A DNA stretch of 64,000 nucleotides from Bombyx mori (lineage: Eukaryota > Arthropoda > Insecta > Lepidoptera > Bombycidae): NCBI RefSeq assembly GCF_030269925.1, contig NC_085128.1, positions 13,766,501-13,830,500 on the forward strand, written 5' to 3'. The notes below the pieces were generated by a model. It had not been told where the DNA came from, ran no database searches, and saw nothing but the letters and a program-made list of their open reading frames with translations. Shown piece by piece: positions 1-19,220 of this stretch. How positions within the stretch are numbered: the stretch's first letter is position 1; every line of letters begins with the position of its first letter. Position numbers and translations under genes: made by a program.

Positions 1-626
1 CATCCGTAAAAACCACTTTAGATTTATATATTAGTATAGATTGCCCCACGAAATGATGATCCCTAAGAATGTTCTACTTTGAAACGACGTTGAAGGTTCA
101 CTTGATCTTGCTGTTCAAACTTACACGCGCCTTTGCTTCACATTACACAGAACGTTACACGTTACATGAACATTGGGATGATGCGGCATCTAAAACATGC
201 CTTGTCGTCAATTAAATGATGCAATAAGGAACGTGTAAACACAATTACCTACACAAATATCCAACACAAATCGTATCACAGAAATATGAAATTAAAAATA
301 CATTTTTACAATTTATTTTGAATAAAATTTGTTGAATTTTTACAATGCAGAGGACTATTTCAAACAAAACTACAGCTAATATACTTCGACATTATTTCAC
401 CGAAGCTTAGGCAATAAAAGATAATAATTATTGTTGAAGACGAATCAATATTTGATCGATGTTCGTTTGAGAATGACTGAGCACAAACATTACTCGCTCG
501 GCTAATTAAAAGGGAAATTACCCACCTTTTTAGAATATTATTGCCTTTTCGTGACGCGAGTGCTACGACTCATCTTGAGGTATGAGGTTTCCGAGTCGAT
601 TTTTTTTAATAAAGCTTAACCTACAA
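1..626. other. 5' flank of the P450 gene, no gene seen
   Basis: AT-rich DNA without a convincing ORF or recognisable repeat. It is upstream of the P450 start at 1066 and, with the SINE at 627-885, forms its 5' flank. No clear TATA box or other promoter element could be assigned. Confidence 0.4.
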
Positions 627-885
627 TTTTTTTTTTTGCTTTGATGTGTGGACGAGCTCACAGCCCACCTGGTGTTAAGTGGTTACTGGAGCCCATAGAC
701 ATCTACAACGTAAATGCGCCACACACCTTGAGATATAAGTTCTAAGGTCTCAGTATAGTCACAACGGCTGCCCCACCCTTCAAACCGAAACGCATTAAAA
801 AATAACATATTTAAAGTATAACGAATCATTATTTTGCGGTAGAGATGGGCAAGACGGCGAATAACAATAGTGTGGGCACCGAGCA
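627..885 (-). repeat. Bm1 SINE, 5'-truncated and diverged
   Basis: On + the copy starts with a poly-T run, the complement of the SINE's A tail. It continues through the Bm1 3' body (GAGCTCACAGCCCACCTGG, then CTGCCCCACCCTTCAAACCG). From about 795 it is interrupted and diverged, but a match near 835-885 suggests the body continues. The tRNA-like 5' end is missing. Confidence 0.8.
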
Positions 886-1065
886 GGCTTATCTAACAGT
901 AGAATTGGTGTTATAAATATGTGCAGAACCATAAGAGTCTCCAAAAATCTTGTATGGGGAACTCTAAAGCCATATTTACATTATGCAGTCCATATAATCT
1001 AAGCACAGCGATGATGGTACTCATACGTTTCTCGTGACTACGCGAATTATCAACATAAAAATAGA

Positions 1066-4000
1066 ATGTTAGTGCAATTAATACTGTGTATTTTTGTGGC
1101 GTTATGGCTGTTATCGCAGCGATACAAGAAGAAGGAGATGATGAAAGTATGGGAACAGTTGAAGAACGATTACACAGCTTTGCCACTCATAGGGCACGCT
1201 TATATGTTCTTTGGATCTCAGGAAGGTAGGCATAATAGTTTTAAAACTTGAAGACTCCCGACATTATCTCTAAATTATCTACCTATACACCTCTGACTAA
1301 AACAAATCATCTTTGAGAGGACTGGAGGAACAACATTAATTTTGCATTCACTATTAAAAGAGGATATAAAATCGAATATTCTTAATTTTTTTTAAGAACA
1401 GTTTAAGACTTAGAAATAACTTTTTAAGACACGTAGTTCAATCAAAAAAATTGGGATAAAATTACCGTTTTACATACAAAATGTAATATACCTATATAGG
1501 TCAAAGATTTTATCATAATCAGTTTAATAGTTCACCAGCGTGTTTTTTTTCTTTTTTGTTTTTTATTGCCCTTGTAGGCACACGAGCATACGGCCCACCT
1601 GATGGTGAGTGGTTACCGTCGCCCATGGACTTCAGCAATGTCAGGGGCAGAGCCAAGCCGCTGCCTACCGCTAAAAGGAGCTTTTGAAGGAACGACGAAA
1701 GGCCGATTTGAAAATCGTCCCGTCTTGACTTGTGCGTTTTTAATCTTTAAGCATAAAGGCCTATAACTAAAACATTTAAACGAGGGAAAACATGTCTGTA
1801 TATATGTTTATATGTTCTGTAACCATCGATCCAATTTTGAAACTATCTTTGTTATTGATAAGCTTCTGTTTAATAAAATTTAAGATGTACGGGTGAGAGT
1901 TAATATATCTCCGTATTAGTAGTAAGTAGCGACCCGCCCTCGCTTCGCTTATGGAACTATAATTTATTATTGATAACAGTATTTCTCCACTATTTAATGG
2001 ATGTTTTTATACATATAAACTTTCCTATTCAATCACTCTATCTATTAAAAAAAACGGCATCAAAATCCGTTGCGTAGTTTTAAAGATTTAAGCATAGATA
2101 GGGATACAGGGACAGAGAAAGCGACTTTGTTTTATACTATGTAGTGATTAGAAAAAACTAATTAAAAATCCGGGATTGTTATAGAACGAATGAAAACGTT
2201 TCAACGTCTCGGCAAAGAGTCTACGGAGCGCGGAGGCTTATTGGCTCTCTGGCAGGGTAGCCGACTTTACGTCAGTAAGTATTTGCCATGAATTATACCA
2301 ACTTTACGTCGCGTCTACACTATGAAATTAGTTGCATGACACTAATTTCACCAAAAAATCGCGCAGGGCACGAAACTAATTTGCATGCATGAAATCAATG
2401 CATGCATTACGAAAGTATTAAATTACACGTGAAACTGTTGGTAAAACTAATGTCACGAAATTAATTTCACGCCACTAATTTCGTAATGTAAATTCGGCTT
2501 TAGACACAGACACATCAGCTCGGGCACCTGTCTGTAATTGCAACATTTCAAGTTGAAAATTCTAAACCACATTTGGTTCTTTTAATTCACTTACCTTTAC
2601 ATATACCTAAATATCTATACGTAAAGATATTTTGGTCTCCATGTTTTAAATACAGTTTTTGGGTCAAAGTCAAATCTCCTACGAGATGCTCGTGTGATTG
2701 TCAGCTGATTTAAAACAATAAAAACTTTTTCTAATTTCAGTGATATCAGAACCTGTTATGGCGGAGTACGTCCTCAAAACTTGTTTAGAAAAAGACGATA
2801 TCTTGAAATGTTCCCGGTTCCTCGTCGGAAACGGAAGCGTGTTCGCTCCAGGTAATAATAATTAATTACAATACAAAAATTGTTAAAAGATAATTCATAA
2901 ATTAAATTATTTCTAAGTTTGGTATATATTTGGTTTGTGATTATACACGCATAATTAGTCATCACTACACATAGTATAAAACAAAGCCGCTTTCTCTGTC
3001 CCTATATCCCTATGTATGCTTAAATCTTTAAAACTACGTAACGGATTTTGTTGCGGTTTTTTTTAATAGATAGAGTGATTGAAGAGGAAGGTTTGTACGT
3101 ATAATAACATCCATTAAATAGTGGAGAAATCAATAATAAATTACAGTTTCCGAAGCGAAGCGAGGGCGGGTCGCTAGTACCTATATTATAATAAAAGGAT
3201 TTAGTGAAGTCAATCATGAGTCTTAACAGTTAATTACAATTACAGAGAAAACTTGTCGTCGAAGGACGTAGTTCGTTTGTGTTTACAATTGACTTCCCTG
3301 ATGAAGAAATTGCATCCTTTACTTAAACTTAAAGCTCGAAAAACTCTTTGGATCGGCATAAATACTGTAGAGCGCATTGTAAATTATAAGTCCGCGTGAG
3401 ATAGGCGCAGTTACCCTACGTATTTACCGCGAATCTTTCATTTTTTTTTTATTGCTTAGATGGGAGGACGAGCTCACAGCCCACCTGGTATTAAGTGGTT
3501 ACTGGAGCCCATAGACATCCACAACGTAAATGCGCCACCCACCTTAAGATACAAGTTCTAAATCTCAAGTATAGTTACAACGGCTGCCCCACCCTTCAAA
3601 CCGAAACGCATTACTACTTCACGGCAGAAATAGGCAGGGTGGTGGTACCCACCCGCGCGGACTCAAGAGGTCCTACCACCAGTAATAACGCAAATTATAA
3701 TTTTGCGGGTTTCATTTTTATTACACGATGTTACTCCTTCACCGTGGAAGTCAATCGTGAACATTTGTTGAGTACGTATTTCATTAGAAAAATTGGTACC
3801 CGCCTGTGGGACTCGAACACCGGTGCATCGCTTCAACACGAATGCACCGGACGTCTTATCCGTTAGTCCACGACAACTATCATGCTCATACTTCATGCTC
3901 ATACCCTACAAAGTGTGATAATCAAATCTCCCATTTCGTGAAAAAAATCCTCCACCACCAATACTTACCTACTCCCCTGAAAAACAAAACCAAACTACAA

Positions 4001-7000
4001 TACCCAAGAAACGGGGCGATCAAGATAAACAGAACAATGATTTTTTTTACGATTTTGATCGGCTTAGTTATTAAAAAGATTACAACTTCTTAAACTTAAT
4101 TGTATTTTCATTTTTTTTCATACTTATTCGCTGGTAGCCCGAGGGGCTATTTCAGTTTCTCGTGAATGGATTTTTTCATTAACAATGGCTTAGTTTGATA
4201 GTTGAAAGATTCGTTAGGGCAAGTTCTAGAATTCTCGAAACCGTTGGATAATACAGGAAACGACATATTCATTCGTTGATGGTCCTTTTAATGTCGGTTT
4301 TTGTTTTTACAGTTTCAATATGGCGTCCTCGTCGTAAAATCTTAGCTCCGACCTTCAGTCCTAAGAACCTAACACACTTTGTGGACATCTTCTCAAAACA
4401 AAGTTCTTATATGGTCAAATATCTTGGGAAAGCTGCAAAGACAGGGAATTTTTCAATATGGAAATACATAAATACATATTCTATGGATTCGATATGTGGT
4501 AAGATTTCAAATAATTATTATTACTTTATTTTCTCAGATAGCCCAACTGGTAGCGAGTGTTCACTGTAGCTCATGGACACTAAAACCGCGAGGGCACACT
4601 CAAGCTTAGTGCCCACCGCTCAGGGTTCTTTTCAAATCACGTTTGATGGAAGAAATGCTAAAAATATTGCGAAAAATGGTGCTTAAAACACGGGCAGCGT
4701 AATTTGAACACCGGCTTAGTTGCCTCACTCGGTATTAGAAGCCGAGTACCTATCTTATCCGTTATGACATAAAAGATAGGTACGTTTTATTAAAAAATGC
4801 AGTGTGAATTTAAATGGAAGGTCAGTCTCGTTTCATAGCAAAATCAGGAGCATCTATATTTCGCATCAGCAAAACTGGTAGGTACTCCCGATTTCTCTAT
4901 GAGTTTATATGAAAGCACAAAATAATTTGAATCTCATCGGAATATGTAGTGCTCTGTTCTGTGTATCTATCAACGATTGTACCTACCTATTGACAAATAC
5001 TCGGAATACTAGTTTATTTGTACTTGGACCTCTTTCAAAATATTAATTTCGACTTTTTGGATGAAAAAATTTGCCTTTGGTGCAACACATCGCCGCGGTC
5101 TAGCGTATGCAAACTTTCATAAAATACAACAGGTTATTCGTTGGCTTCATGACTTTAGTCCCCAACGAATCTACATATCGACTAGATGTTATTGAATCAG
5201 AAAATGACACAAAACCTCTTTATAGAGGATAGCCACTGTATTTGTGTCTATAGTTAGTAGAGAAATTCTGTTTAAAACCATTAAATGAACAAAGGACAAA
5301 ATACCCTTCATTCAGACATTTAAGATGTTTGCAATTATCTTAGTTACGCACTAATCCTAATCATTACATATAAATATGTACTAGTCCTAATTACATACTC
5401 AAAATATCGTCTTACGATCATTCATTGAAATGTATTGATTTCAGAAACGACATTAGGAGTGAAGGTGAATGCTCAAGGTAACTCCGAGCAACCTTTCCTG
5501 AGGGCCTTCGAAATAATTTGTCGTTTGGACTCATCTCGTTTCTGTCAGCCGTGGCTTCATAACGACACAGTGTACAAAATGATGCCACAGTACCAGCAGC
5601 ATAAGGATTCCAAAGATTTTCTTTGTAATTTCATTGACCAGGCACGTAAATACTTACCTGTATAGTAAAGATACCAAAATTTCTATGGGGAATCCCCTTT
5701 TTTCCTTTGTGTGTTTAATAAAACTTAATGTTTTGTTGGATGATGTTAACTGTAAAAGTGATTCACATCTAAACACCAATTACATGAATTTTGTACTGTG
5801 GACCTACGAATAAATATTTATTCGTAGCTGTGGACTGCAAAATTCAACGGAAAGCTGACAAAATGACATGATACTAACGCTGTCTGTTGGCTGTAGTAGC
5901 TGTATAGCACCAATATGCTACAAGATGGCGTCTTACCATTTTAGAATAGGTAGCAATAAAAAACGCATTATGAACTTATTTATGTAATCGCTAGCTATAG
6001 GTATTTGGTAAATTTTTTTGTTCGTTTTTATTTGCAGTTTATGTTTATATTTTCTTTTTTTTTATATGTAATACCTAATATTGTCACTTAATTATTTAAT
6101 AAATAAAAGTCAGCCCGGTCGACTTTTAACACAACCGACTTTATGCAAGTTGTGTTCACATCCAAAAGGATGCATCCAATACTGTATTCATTGTTTGTCC
6201 AGTTGTAAAAACCTAATATATAAATAAATCACAATATGAATGCGTCGAACGAAGGCGAGCTTCCGTTTCATGCTTCAAACTGGAACGATGGCTTCTTCGC
6301 GGCGGAAAGTCAGAATGGTGTTATTTACTGCAAAATGTTCGTATTTACTTATAAGAATTGGAATCTGCCTACAGAAATTTAATAGCCGCATATTCACTAG
6401 CCTTTGATGACAAAAAATTAGTAGTACTATAATAGAACATTGATTTTAACATAACGATAATTTAAATATAAGCAAATATTTTCATTAAGCAGGTGATAAA
6501 ATCAAAACGAAATAGTTTGGAGGAACAAAAGGATAGCACAGAAGCAGATCAAAGTGAGTTTTAGATTATTTCCATCAAATTTAAAACAATAAAATGATAA
6601 AGCGCCAAACTCATTATTTTAAAGATATTGCCTATCTACAGATGCACATAGAAACGGCCTGAAATCATTTCTGGAATTGTTAATCGAGTCGTCAGGAGGG
6701 AATAAAGGCTACACTGATTTGGAACTTCAGGAGGAAACTCTAGTGCTTGTTCTGGCTGGTACTGACACATCAGCGGTTGGAGTAGCTTTTACATCTGTCA
6801 TGCTTTCCAGGCATCAGGACGTGCAGGAGAAGGTTTACGAAGAGTAAGTACTCATTCAAATAATAGTCAATAAAACAGCCAGATACAAATAGTATAGCCA
6901 AAGAGATTTTATTACAAGTTCATACGTACTATAATGCGAAAAGACTTTTTCCCCAACCTATTATTATACGGTCACGATACGGTCGCCCTATATCGGTTCC

Positions 7001-10000
7001 CAATAGGTGTCAATAAGATTGTTAAACTCTCGGGATTAACGGGAATTAACGATCCACCTGTTTTTAAAGTGGTTTCTGCGCACTAAGCACGTCACAACTC
7101 CGATCTTTAGACATGAGATTAGTTCCCATGGCATTAAAAAACAGCAGCCCATCTCATGGGAACTCATAACTGCTATACTTAAGAAGGTGGTAAATGCTAA
7201 AGTCTAGTCAAGCGAAAAGAAGGGTTGTAGAGAAGTGTCTTTAAGCATGCACATCTGGTTCACAAGTGACTTATGTACTTGGTACAAAGTCGCCAGCGGA
7301 GCCCATAGACATTTTTTTTACGACGACGAGCATATGGCCCACCTGATGGTGAGTGGTTACCGTCGCCCATGGACTTCAGCAATGCCAGGGGCAGAGTCAA
7401 GCCGCTGCCTACCGTTTAATACTCTCCACAAGCCTCGTTTGGAAACGCACTGTGGATGACCGCAGTGGCTCCAAGTAGTATGGATGAACTCTACTCCGGT
7501 GGCGGGCGGTGCGATGGTAAAAACGAGATGACGGTATCATCTCGAACAATTCCTCAGAGCACTCCCCATGGAACATACGGTACAAAATACAGAGGGAACT
7601 GAAGTCCCTCCGCAGACCCAGAGGTTCCAAACGATCCGTGAGACATATTGAGTTATGAAGTCCATATATCAATTGTATTAGGTACATAGCGGCTGTCACA
7701 ACCTTTAAACCGAAATGCATTACTGTTCCTGAAACTGCTTCTCTATTAAAATAGACTTAACTAGAAACCGACCTTCGTTCGAAGACATCATTTAAAGATG
7801 ATTTAAAGACTCATATTTTAATTTTCCGGTACCAGATTGAAAGAAGTCTTTGGTGATTCCGATAGACCTATAGTTGCAGATGATCTGCCCAAATTGAAAT
7901 ATTTGGAGGCAGTGATAAAAGAAACAATGAGATTGTATCCCCCAGTGCCTCTCATCGTCAGGAAGGTCGATAAGGATGTAACGCTGCGTAAGTTGCTTGT
8001 TGGTGAAATCATTATCAACTCTGTTTATGTTTATAATAACTTTACTAATTAATGTTCTATCATACCGCGTGAATCAGGTGTTTCATGTCTCATGCGTAGT
8101 CCACGACGATAATTATTATGAGTGTGTAAAAATCCTACACGCTTTTTTAAATCCCATTTATTATACGTTAATTAAGGAGACTATTTTTAAAACCTGTTTT
8201 TTTTCTGATTCGGATAAATTTACTTCAAAACAAAGTACGATGCCCGAATTAACAGAATTACCGGGATTATTTACATAAAATTTAGTTTCAGGTCTGAACC
8301 CTACGACTTTACAGTGATATTATCTCAAACCCAGTCAGTTGCTTTTTTTCACTGTTCCCCAAAACACTTATGTATCTAAACCAGATGATGCCAGACTGAA
8401 AACTACATAAATCATACAGTGCAACCTTCGAATATACTTCATTAACATTAATACCAAACTTTCTTTACAGCAACAGGATTAACTCTGGTCAAAAACTGCG
8501 GTATAGTGATCAACATCTGGGCTGTGCACAGGAACCCGCTCTACTGGGGTGATGATGCCGATATATTTAGACCGGAACGTTTTATTGACACGCCCATAAA
8601 GCACCCCGCTGCGTTCATGGCCTTCAGTCATGGCCCTAGAGCGTGTATTGGTGAGCATATTTGGACTTATCCATTATATATCCAAGGTTCAATTTACGTT
8701 CTTTGACCACACCGTTCTACTGTGCTGAACCTTTTTTACCGCAATGAAAGCGTAACGAATTCCTTAGATGAAACTGCTTAATCCTCCAAATTTATTTGTT
8801 GGCTTAGCTTGAAAAGCTGTTATTGTCTTCGAAGAAAGACCCGGGGCATACACGAGATGGTTATTGGTCACCGTCGCTAATAGATAATATTTATACTTGG
8901 GACATGATAAGAATGAACTATGGGTCACCGGAACAGAACGAGGAAAAGAAACGACACACGAGGCTCTACCTAACCTCTGGTAGCCTAAGGGATTATTCTA
9001 ACATTTCGCAAACGGGTAGGTGAGCTCACATGCTCAACGTCAGATAATTTGCTAACACTAGCAACAGTAGTGCTTCGCTAAATTTATTACAACCGAATCG
9101 AAATCGCGACCCACTGAGAAGATCCGGTGAGAAATTTAGTGGGTTGTGTCTTAATATACGACGCCTATCCTAGGTTGCACGTCGAACTCTTCAAATTTTT
9201 GATGAATTCGACATTAATGCTGAAGTGAAAAGCACCGAAAGTGAACCGAGAGGATCCGATAAGACATGTTTAGGATGATGACGGCTTTGCGTTACCTCGT
9301 CGTCTGGTTCAATTATGTAAATTTAAATGAAATAAGCAGATGATTCCATCAAATTGCCTAAGCAAACATATTTCATATTTTGTCTCAGAAGCATAAAATC
9401 GTCTATCCGCATTAAAAGTGCACAATTTCCAAAAATATTCGAAATTGAGTTAATATGCGGAATCATTTGGTATCACCAGTATTTTTCTCATAAATACTGT
9501 CAAAAGAGCATTTTTTTTATTGCCCTTGTAGGCAGACGAACATACGGCCCACCTGATGGTGAGTGGTTACCGTCGCCCATGGACTTCAGCAATGCCAGGG
9601 GCAGAGCCAAGCCGCTGCCTACAAATTTTTACATTACTTTAGTTTTAGTTTGTTTTTCTTAGTTTACCTATGTTTTGACGACTAATAACAAAATTAATAC
9701 ATAATTTTATCTTACTTTAAAAGACAGATAATGTAATTGGTAAAAAATAAATGTGGCAAAGATGATTAATATTAAAAATATTACACGTTAAACCTTTAAA
9801 ACACTCTCCTGTAAAATTAGTAAGTTTTGAGATTATACAGTTTTAATGCGAGAAGACGAAATGTGGTAACCGAGATTATAGACAATAATAACATATTATT
9901 ATGAGAAATTCAGCAGGATTACCTTAAAAACAATAATGATAATAATTACATTGTCGGTTGAATACATCTCGCTTAATAACGTCCAATGGAACTCACTTTT

Positions 10001-10196
10001 TTCAGGTTATCAATACGCGACGATGTCAATGAAGACGGCAACAGCCAATCTCCTACGTCATTTCCGTCTCCGCCCAGCCGAGCCGACGGATCCAACATAT
10101 AAACACGAAAAAAACAAGCCACTTCGCGTCAAATTCGATGTCATGATGAAAGATATGGACAATTTTACAGTGCAATTAGAACCTAGATACAAATAG
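1066..10196 (+). CDS. Cytochrome P450, CYP4 clan (CYP340/341-like), ten exons
   Basis: Microsomal haem monooxygenase, probably acting on xenobiotics, odorants or lipids. I assembled ten exons: 1066-1225, 2185-2274, 2741-2851, 4313-4498, 5445-5641, 6493-6553, 6642-6843, 7836-7987, 8471-8650 and 10006-10196. They total 1530 bp (509 aa plus stop), the normal P450 length. Exon 1 gives a hydrophobic N-terminal anchor. Exon 4 has the helix-C motif WRPRRK. Exon 7 holds the I-helix oxygen-binding motif AGTDTS, exon 8 the K-helix ETMR, and exon 9 the PERF motif plus the haem-cysteine loop [10 protein letters not shown]. All joins keep frame with GT-AG signals except intron 5 (5642-6492). That intron must begin GC, because the nearby GT at 5646 shifts frame to an early stop. 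The clan is secure from the motifs; the family is a guess. A possible ATTAAA poly-A signal lies at 10251. Introns hold Helitron, LINE and SINE copies. The gene is convergent with esterase 1. Confidence 0.88.
1546..1700 (-). repeat. CR1-like (BMC1-type) LINE 3' tail fragment
   Basis: In P450 intron 1. The complement ends in an A-rich tail after the tract that includes CATCAGGTGGGCCGTATGCT and CTCTGCCCCTGACATTGCTG. The same 3' end recurs at 7312, 9511, 37551 and 60958, and at 7.4-7.7 kb and 61 kb it is attached to LINE reverse-transcriptase C-terminal coding sequence. The family name is from memory. Confidence 0.7.
1926..2147 (-). mobile_element. Short non-autonomous Helitron
   Basis: In P450 intron 1, inverted relative to the copies at 2962 and 57137 and closely similar to them. 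Read on -, it starts TCACTACATAGTATAAAAC and ends GGGCGGGTCGCTAC, where the others have CTAG, so its terminal tetranucleotide is mutated. It carries no coding capacity. Confidence 0.65.
2287..2515. repeat. Imperfect inverted-repeat element (MITE-like)
   Basis: Intronic stretch with several near-palindromic words around a GAAATTAGT core, present in both orientations near its ends (about 2320 and, reversed, 2480). It also has two TGCATGCAT words flanking an inner segment. Probably an old miniature inverted-repeat element. Boundaries and any target duplication are unclear. Confidence 0.35.
2962..3177 (+). mobile_element. Short non-autonomous Helitron
   Basis: In P450 intron 3. It begins TCACTACACATAGTATAAAA after an A and ends GGGCGGGTCGCTAG before a T, which matches Helitron rules: 5' TC, 3' CTAG, insertion between A and T, no target duplication. 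A GC-rich repeat (CGAAGCGAAGCGAGG) lies just inside the 3' end. About 216 bp, non-coding. Confidence 0.75.
3441..3874 (-). repeat. Bm1 SINE, essentially full length
   Basis: In P450 intron 3. On + it runs from a ten-T tract through the body to CGTCTTATCCGTTAGTCCACGAC, the complement of the tRNA-like 5' end with its pol III promoter. The long open frames here are chance readings through the SINE, not genes. Confidence 0.9.
7312..7715 (-). repeat. CR1-like (BMC1-type) LINE, 3' end with RT C-terminal remnant
   Basis: In P450 intron 7. On - an open frame (7409-7720) resembles the C-terminal end of CR1-like LINE reverse transcriptases ([14 protein letters not shown], then [11 protein letters not shown]). 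It runs into the same 3' UTR seen in the shorter copies, ending at the T-rich tract near 7312. 5'-truncated and not functional. A few Bm1-like bases precede it at 7295-7311. Confidence 0.7.
8964..9300 (-). repeat. Old jockey-type LINE 3' tail
   Basis: In P450 intron 9. Diverged relative of the tails at 27740, 28060 and 34800. It shares GCGACCCACTGAGAAGATCC, the block around GTAGGTGAGCTCACA and the following GAGGATCCGA. No intact coding frame. A short CR1-like tail piece appears just before it at about 8825-8880. Confidence 0.6.
9511..9622 (-). repeat. CR1-like (BMC1-type) LINE 3' tail
   Basis: In P450 intron 9. T-rich start on +, then TTGCCCTTGTAGGCAGACG and the conserved 3' UTR block. Only about 110 bp, strongly 5'-truncated. 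Confidence 0.75.
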
Positions 10197-10883
10197 ATTT
10201 TATAAATTAGTAATACATAAACCTATGCATAAATTCTTGTAGGCGATTCTATTAAAACTGAATTCGTTTTGGTCGAAAATATTTATATGCTTATTGACTA
10301 TCTCGTTTATTTTTTAGAGTACGGGTGATTTATATTCCGTGACTCCTAATGAAGAGATTACATTTTCCTTTTTTTTTACACCACACGACTGTGCCGTGGC
10401 AGGGAATGAAAGCGAAGCAAGTTTGGTTTGCGACAAACAGAATCGCGGTACCACACATGCGAGTTCACTATAAGCCCTTAATAAATGCAGATTGGCAATC
10501 GCAATTCGCTAAAGTTTTCCAATGAATCCCTTAGTACTCTTATAACAATCAGGAGGTACGATTTGGTGCTACTCTAGTTACCGTGCGGCCTCTTAGATCT
10601 CTAGACCAATCGTAACGCCGACATTCGGCCCATCTGCTAAATAATACCGACAATCATCATATAAGGATATTTATTTACATTAAAAATAAAACTTTTTTAT
10701 GAAAAAAAAAAGAATACTTTATTTTCACGAAGCCATTTTAACTTCACATATCACAGACGAATTCTATTGATTTTAACGAATTTATAGTAATTTATGAGCA
10801 CATATTTTTCAACACTTTAACCTTACTATTAGTCTTTACCACCTGGACCATTTTTTTAAATTATATTTAATTATTATAGTTCG
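10197..10883. other. Convergent intergenic region, P450 / esterase 1
   Basis: Both genes end here. AATAAA for the minus-strand esterase is at 10718-10723, about 160 bp past its stop. ATTAAA for the P450 is at 10251-10256. The rest shows no gene or recognised repeat. Confidence 0.5.
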
Positions 10884-17060
<6,177 letters not shown>

Positions 17061-18179
17061 CTGAATAAGTCATAATAGTAGTTGAAAGAAAAATACATAA
17101 TATAATCTTAGTGTAAAACATATAATATAAAATAAACTGCATCAACAAATCATAAATTGTATTTTACGAATATATTTTAATTAAAACCTGTATTTTTATA
17201 CATTAATATTGGATTTATAGCTATTTTTCTTGTTTAAAACAAATGTTATAGTTTAAAGCATGTCACAAGTTTTTACTCAACCACGTTATGAGTAATATGG
17301 CCTTTTATTTAAATAAGCACATACACTAAAGGAAATTCATTAAAACTTTAAAAGTATGTACGGTACCTATGTAGTTCAACTTTATTTTTTTATAGAAGTA
17401 CATTTTCGCCTAATTTAAAATTGTTCTATTGTTGTTTACCATATTATTTATTATTTTTGTTGAGGTAAAAAACTCCTTGAAGTGTTTCGTTCGAAGCAGC
17501 AATTTGTGTGTTCTTTTAAATAAGAACATTTATACTGAAATTTTTGTAGTTTGCTGAACTTTGGACTTAATCATGTTTTGATTAATTTTTAGTCTATCTA
17601 TCTATCTATCTCTTAGGTTTATGGCGTTTCCTTTTAGATTTCGCCAATGTCAAGTGAATTTAATACTCTGCTTTCTATAGCGGGCTTCGTGAACGAGCAA
17701 GGTCACAGATATTCACTAAGAATTAAGTGAGTAGCTAAGAATGTTTGATAACAGGATCTCTGTTGTTTTACCTAAAACAATATACATACAATATACATAC
17801 AAAATATATATACAGGGATTAGTTCGATAACAGACAGACAAACTACAGCTTAATATTATTATGGTTAATTTTTAGTCTAGTAGACGTTTGATGTATTGAC
17901 GGCTGACGCTTTGTTCATTTGACTGTGATTTGACTTTATATAGGTACGTTATTTTGACTTTTTTTTGAATCTTTACCTACATTTATTGAATATTTGTTTG
18001 ATTCGTCCCTAATTATTATATTTTATAGATTCAGGCATAGTCAAGTTTATCGTATAAAAACTGAAATAGAAGGAAATAATTGACTATGGAATGAAATGAA
18101 ATATGTATTATTTATATGTGCCGAAACTGAAATTGAAAAACATCTCATTATGATGGTCAGAATAAAAAAATTCTGTTCA

Positions 18180-18385
18180 ATGAATGAAACCCGAAAGGGC
18201 AGGTCTAACGATTTTGTTTTATTTTCCCAAACTTGTGGACTTTTACAGATGATAAACACTTAAACAGTTAAAATTAAGCCTTCGAAGTACAGATGTAGGC
18301 ACAATAGATAAAAGAAACTAAAATGAAAAAATAAAACGATTTACAGAACTTTACACTTCGTTTTCCCGCCAAAAGTTCCTAATCT
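18180..18385. repeat. Diverged arm of the foldback family
   Basis: Partial similarity to one arm of the 26.4-27.3 kb palindrome: a TTTTATTTTCCCA block, ACTTTTACAGAT, and later CACTTCGTTTTCCCGCC. Old and incomplete. Confidence 0.45.
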
Positions 18386-18885
18386 TTTTACCATTATTCC
18401 TTTGAGTATGAAGATTTTTTATTTATGGTCAATGACTAGTCGCCCATTTAGTCTGTTTAGGTTATTTTTAAACAACAAACTGATAGTCATGTTTAATAAA
18501 AATAACAAAATGCGATTTATTATTATTTATATCCAACCATATGAATTGTATTTTCTATGCCACTGACATAATTACATTTTACGTCCGCGACGAAAGAGCG
18601 ATTTTACCATGAAAGAAACATTATTAGATCTACTCTGTACAAAGGCTTACGGTGAAATCAAATAATAAGTGAATTTAAGTGTATTATCTTTAAGTGAAAT
18701 GGTTACCACGAAGTCCACGAAATTGCTATTTCTAACTGACAATATGACATTTAAGACAATAGTCGCACTGTCTCTCATTGTTCAGACTCTAACTCCGCCG
18801 ATGCCAATTACCTTGATCTAACAGAAGCAAAATTTTAGATTTGTTTAAAATCCATATAGGTATTATTATAGTTTATGTAAATCTA

Positions 18886-19220
18886 TATCTATACTAATAT
18901 TATACGGCTGAAGAGTTTGTTTGTTTGTTTGTTTGGTTGAACGCGCTAATCTCAAGAACTACTGGTCCGATTTGAAAAATGATTTCAGTATTAGATAGCC
19001 CATTTATTGAGGAAGTCTATCTAACATCACGCTAAGACCTATACGAGCGGAGCACTAATAAACAATGTTTCAAAATCGGGTTTTTTTCCTTTTGAGAGCT
19101 TCTCCTGCGTGCACTGCGGAAACGGTTAGTTTCGCTGAAATAATGCATGAGAGAATTGTTCCCATTTAAAAGTTCTATAAAAAGTCTGCGACAGTATATG
19201 TCTATATTTTAAGATAAGGT
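18886..19220 (+). mobile_element. Helitron-like repeat, second family
   Basis: Begins TCTATACTAATATTATACGG, then a (GTTT)n tract, GAACGCGCTAATCTCA, CTACTGGTCCGATTTGAA and GCGGAGCACTAATAAA. A close copy is at 60373 and a distant one at 62776. The TC start fits a Helitron end, but no CTAG-type 3' end was pinned down, so the class is tentative. Confidence 0.5.

Noticed and set aside
3495..4093. Open frames of 79-123 codons around the SINE at 3441-3874
   Set aside because: They read through a Bm1 copy and its flank in all frames. The same reading recurs in every Bm1 in the window.
5435..5665. P450 exon 5 using the GT at 5646
   Set aside because: It shifts the frame and gives a stop early in exon 6; no alternative acceptor near 6493 restores the frame.
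17592..17612. (TCTA)n run as a CRISPR-like or regulatory array
   Set aside because: A simple microsatellite in a eukaryotic genome; no spacers.
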